A stretch of DNA of 64,000 nt from Thermincola carboxydiphila. Lineage in GTDB: Bacteria > Bacillota > Thermincolia > Thermincolales > UBA2595. Positions within the stretch are counted from its first letter, which is position 1. Every line of letters begins with the position of its first letter. The DNA is taken from positions 1 to 64,000 of the forward strand of contig JAENYP010000015.1 in the NCBI GenBank assembly GCA_016841725.1, read 5' to 3'. Both the position numbers and the translations under genes were made by a program. The notes under the pieces were generated by a model. The model saw only the letters and a program-made list of their open reading frames with translations. It was not told where the DNA came from and did no database searches. Positions 62,562 through 64,000 of this stretch are shown here, piece after piece.

Positions 62562-63371
62562 TCAGTTCTCTGCTTTTAATAATAACGGCTCTTTCAGGGT
62601 TTTGACAAGCCTGTAAATGACATCATAAAATTCCGGCCTGCCAGCCCTTTCACCGATAGTTTTGACCAAAGCGCTGCCAACTATTACAGCATCACAGTAT
62701 TGTGAAACTGCGGCTACCTGTTGTGGTGTTGAAATGCCAAATCCCACGGCAACCGGTATTGGGCTGGCGCTCCTTACAGCACCGGCAAATTCCTTCAGAT
62801 TATCAGGAAGTCCTTCTCTTACCCCGGTAACACCGGTAAGTGACACACAGTAAATGAACCCGGAACCGCCGGCAGTAATCTGTTTTATTCTTTCTATCCC
62901 ACTGGTTGGGGCCACCAGAGGAATCAGGGAAATATTTAGTAAAGATAGTTCCCGCTTCAGTTCCCCTGATTCCTCCATGGGCAAATCGGGTACTATGAAC
63001 CCGTCGACACCTGAAACAGCAGCATCTGCAGCCACCTTTTCCAGGCTATAACGCAAAAGGGGATTATAATATGTCATCAGGATAATGGGAATATCGGTTT
63101 GCTGCCGCAGTTGGGCCACAGCCTCAAATATTTTTCTGAGACAGGTTCCTGACTGCAACGCCCGCTGTGAGGCCTGCTGGATCACAGGTCCGTCGGCAAG
63201 CGGGTCCGAATAAGGAACCCCGAGTTCAATGATGTCTGCGCCTGCCTTTTCCAGAGTCAATACAAGTTCCACAGTGGTTTCCAGGTCAGGGTCCCCTGCA
63301 GTTATGAAGGTAACCAGGGCTTTCCTGTTTTGACCCCGGAGCTGCGCAAATTTTCGAGATATCCGATTCAT
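62562..63371 (-). CDS. trpA: tryptophan synthase alpha chain
   Basis: A 269-residue TIM-barrel that cleaves indole-3-glycerol phosphate and passes indole to TrpB. The catalytic Glu and Asp lie in IIELGVPYSDPLADGP; the phosphate site and TGVTGVREGLP loop follow. It overlaps trpB by one base. Confidence 0.97.
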   Translation of the reverse strand: MNRISRKFAQLRGQNRKALVTFITAGDPDLETTVELVLTLEKAGADIIELGVPYSDPLADGPVIQQASQRALQSGTCLRKIFEAVAQLRQQTDIPIILMTYYNPLLRYSLEKVAADAAVSGVDGFIVPDLPMEESGELKRELSLLNISLIPLVAPTSGIERIKQITAGGSGFIYCVSLTGVTGVREGLPDNLKEFAGAVRSASPIPVAVGFGISTPQQVAAVSQYCDAVIVGSALVKTIGERAGRPEFYDVIYRLVKTLKEPLLLKAEN

Positions 63372-64000
63372 TATATCACCTCCGGAATTCCGGAAACCGT
63401 ATGCACATCCTTATCGCCGCGACCTGATAAATTAATAATCACGATGTCATCAGGCTGCATTTCCGGGGTCACCCTGAGACCATAGGCCAGGGCATGTGAA
63501 CTCTCCAGGGCCGGGATGATGCCTTCAGTGCGGCACAGCACCCCAAAGGCCTCCAGGGCCTCGCTGTCGGAAACACTGGTATACCGGACCCGGCCTGTTT
63601 CCTTAAGATAGCTGTGTTCCGGACCTACCCCGGGATAATCCAGCCCTGCAGAGACTGAGTGGGCTTCCAGGATCTGTCCGTCCTCATCCTGAAGGATATA
63701 GCTGTAAGCGCCGTGGAGTACACCATGGGACCCCTTGGTAAGGGTAGCTGCATGGTAAGGGGTGTCCAGGCCGTGGCCGGCCGCTTCCACTCCAACCAGT
63801 TGCACATCCCGGTCTTCCAGAAAGGGGTAAAATATCCCGATGGCATTACTCCCGCCACCCACACAGGCAATGATACAGTCAGGAAGGCGGCCCTCCTTTT
63901 GGAGTACCTGTTCCCGTGTCTCCTCACCGATTATCTTCTGGAAATTACGCACCATCATCGGGTAGGGGTGGGGTCCGCCAACAGAACCCAGCACGTAGAA
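63371..64000 (-). CDS. trpB: tryptophan synthase beta chain, C-terminal part
   Basis: Only the C-terminal part is in the window; the frame runs off the end at 64000 toward its N terminus. Visible: the SVGGPHPYP segment, the PLP phosphate loop [20 protein letters not shown] and the closing NLSGRGDKD motif. The PLP-binding Lys and start lie outside. It overlaps trpA by one base. Confidence 0.97.
   Translation of the reverse strand, partial: FYVLGSVGGPHPYPMMVRNFQKIIGEETREQVLQKEGRLPDCIIACVGGGSNAIGIFYPFLEDRDVQLVGVEAAGHGLDTPYHAATLTKGSHGVLHGAYSYILQDEDGQILEAHSVSAGLDYPGVGPEHSYLKETGRVRYTSVSDSEALEAFGVLCRTEGIIPALESSHALAYGLRVTPEMQPDDIVIINLSGRGDKDVHTVSGIPEVI

Overview
This 64 kb window reads as chromosome of an anaerobic, spore-forming Firmicute (Clostridia, probably Peptococcaceae or the Desulfotomaculum/Pelotomaculum group). 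The support is spmA/spmB, spoVS behind a near-perfect sigma-H promoter, an IspH-ribosomal S1 fusion, a CobU-CbiP-CbiB-CbiA-type cobalamin operon under a B12 riboswitch, hydrogenase-maturation hyp genes, a four-haem NapC/NirT cytochrome, and strong GGAGG ribosome binding sites with many TTG starts. The genus is an inference. No rRNA, tRNA, CRISPR array, intact transposase or prophage was seen.

Layout. 0-5 kb (+ strand, except ridA): yjbQ, a 0.5 kb non-coding stretch full of hairpins, an L,D-transpeptidase, spmA-spmB, ridA and an unknown gene. 5-11 kb (mainly -): dinB, a zinc-ribbon membrane protein, a metallo-beta-lactamase-fold hydrolase, a lipoprotein, two DUF2284 cysteine-rich proteins and an Asp/Glu-racemase-family gene. 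11-20.5 kb (-): isochorismatase-like hydrolase and the late cobalamin operon cobU-cbiP-cbiB-cbiA-cobO-cobS-pduX-cobD-cobC, led by a B12 riboswitch with its own promoter. 20.6-26.5 kb: the cytochrome, DUF3842, a 187-bp structured non-coding element, then hypF-hypC-hypD-hypE. 26.7-35.3 kb (-): coiled-coil protein, LL-diaminopimelate-aminotransferase-like enzyme, dipeptidase, spoVS, ymdB, rny, recX-recA with a LexA box. 35.3-42 kb (-): DEAD-box helicase, membrane phosphoesterase, cinA, and a short FtsH-like protease translationally coupled to a separate membrane-anchored partner. 42-44.2 kb is an accessory patch with palindromic elements, a small lipoprotein, a basic small protein and a GNAT-toxin-like fragment. 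44.2-52.5 kb (-): phospholipase D-like protein, pgpA-pgsA-rimO, ygiQ, yajQ, rodZ-like, mnmH. 52.6-54.9 kb: HTH-PfkB kinase divergent from a SIR2-like gene, followed by a palindromic element. 54.9-64 kb (-): in transcription order trpB(partial)-trpA-aroF2-[attenuator-like leader]-aroF1-tyrA-aroA-cmk-ispH/S1, an aromatic amino acid cluster running into cytidylate kinase and the IspH-S1 fusion.

The most unusual signals are: (1) three copies of a 111-119 bp palindromic element with a conserved frame and an exchanged apical stem that keeps base pairing; (2) RNase Y, which has no ATG/GTG/TTG available for its full-length frame and appears to start at ATT behind a good ribosome binding site, with spmA showing the same pattern; (3) an unexplained 187-bp structured element that begins at the nucleotide after the hypE stop; (4) a split FtsH-like protease pair; (5) a terminator-like hairpin in the rny leader and a leader-peptide/terminator between two DAHP synthase genes. 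All assignments come from reading sequence and family knowledge; no database search was run.
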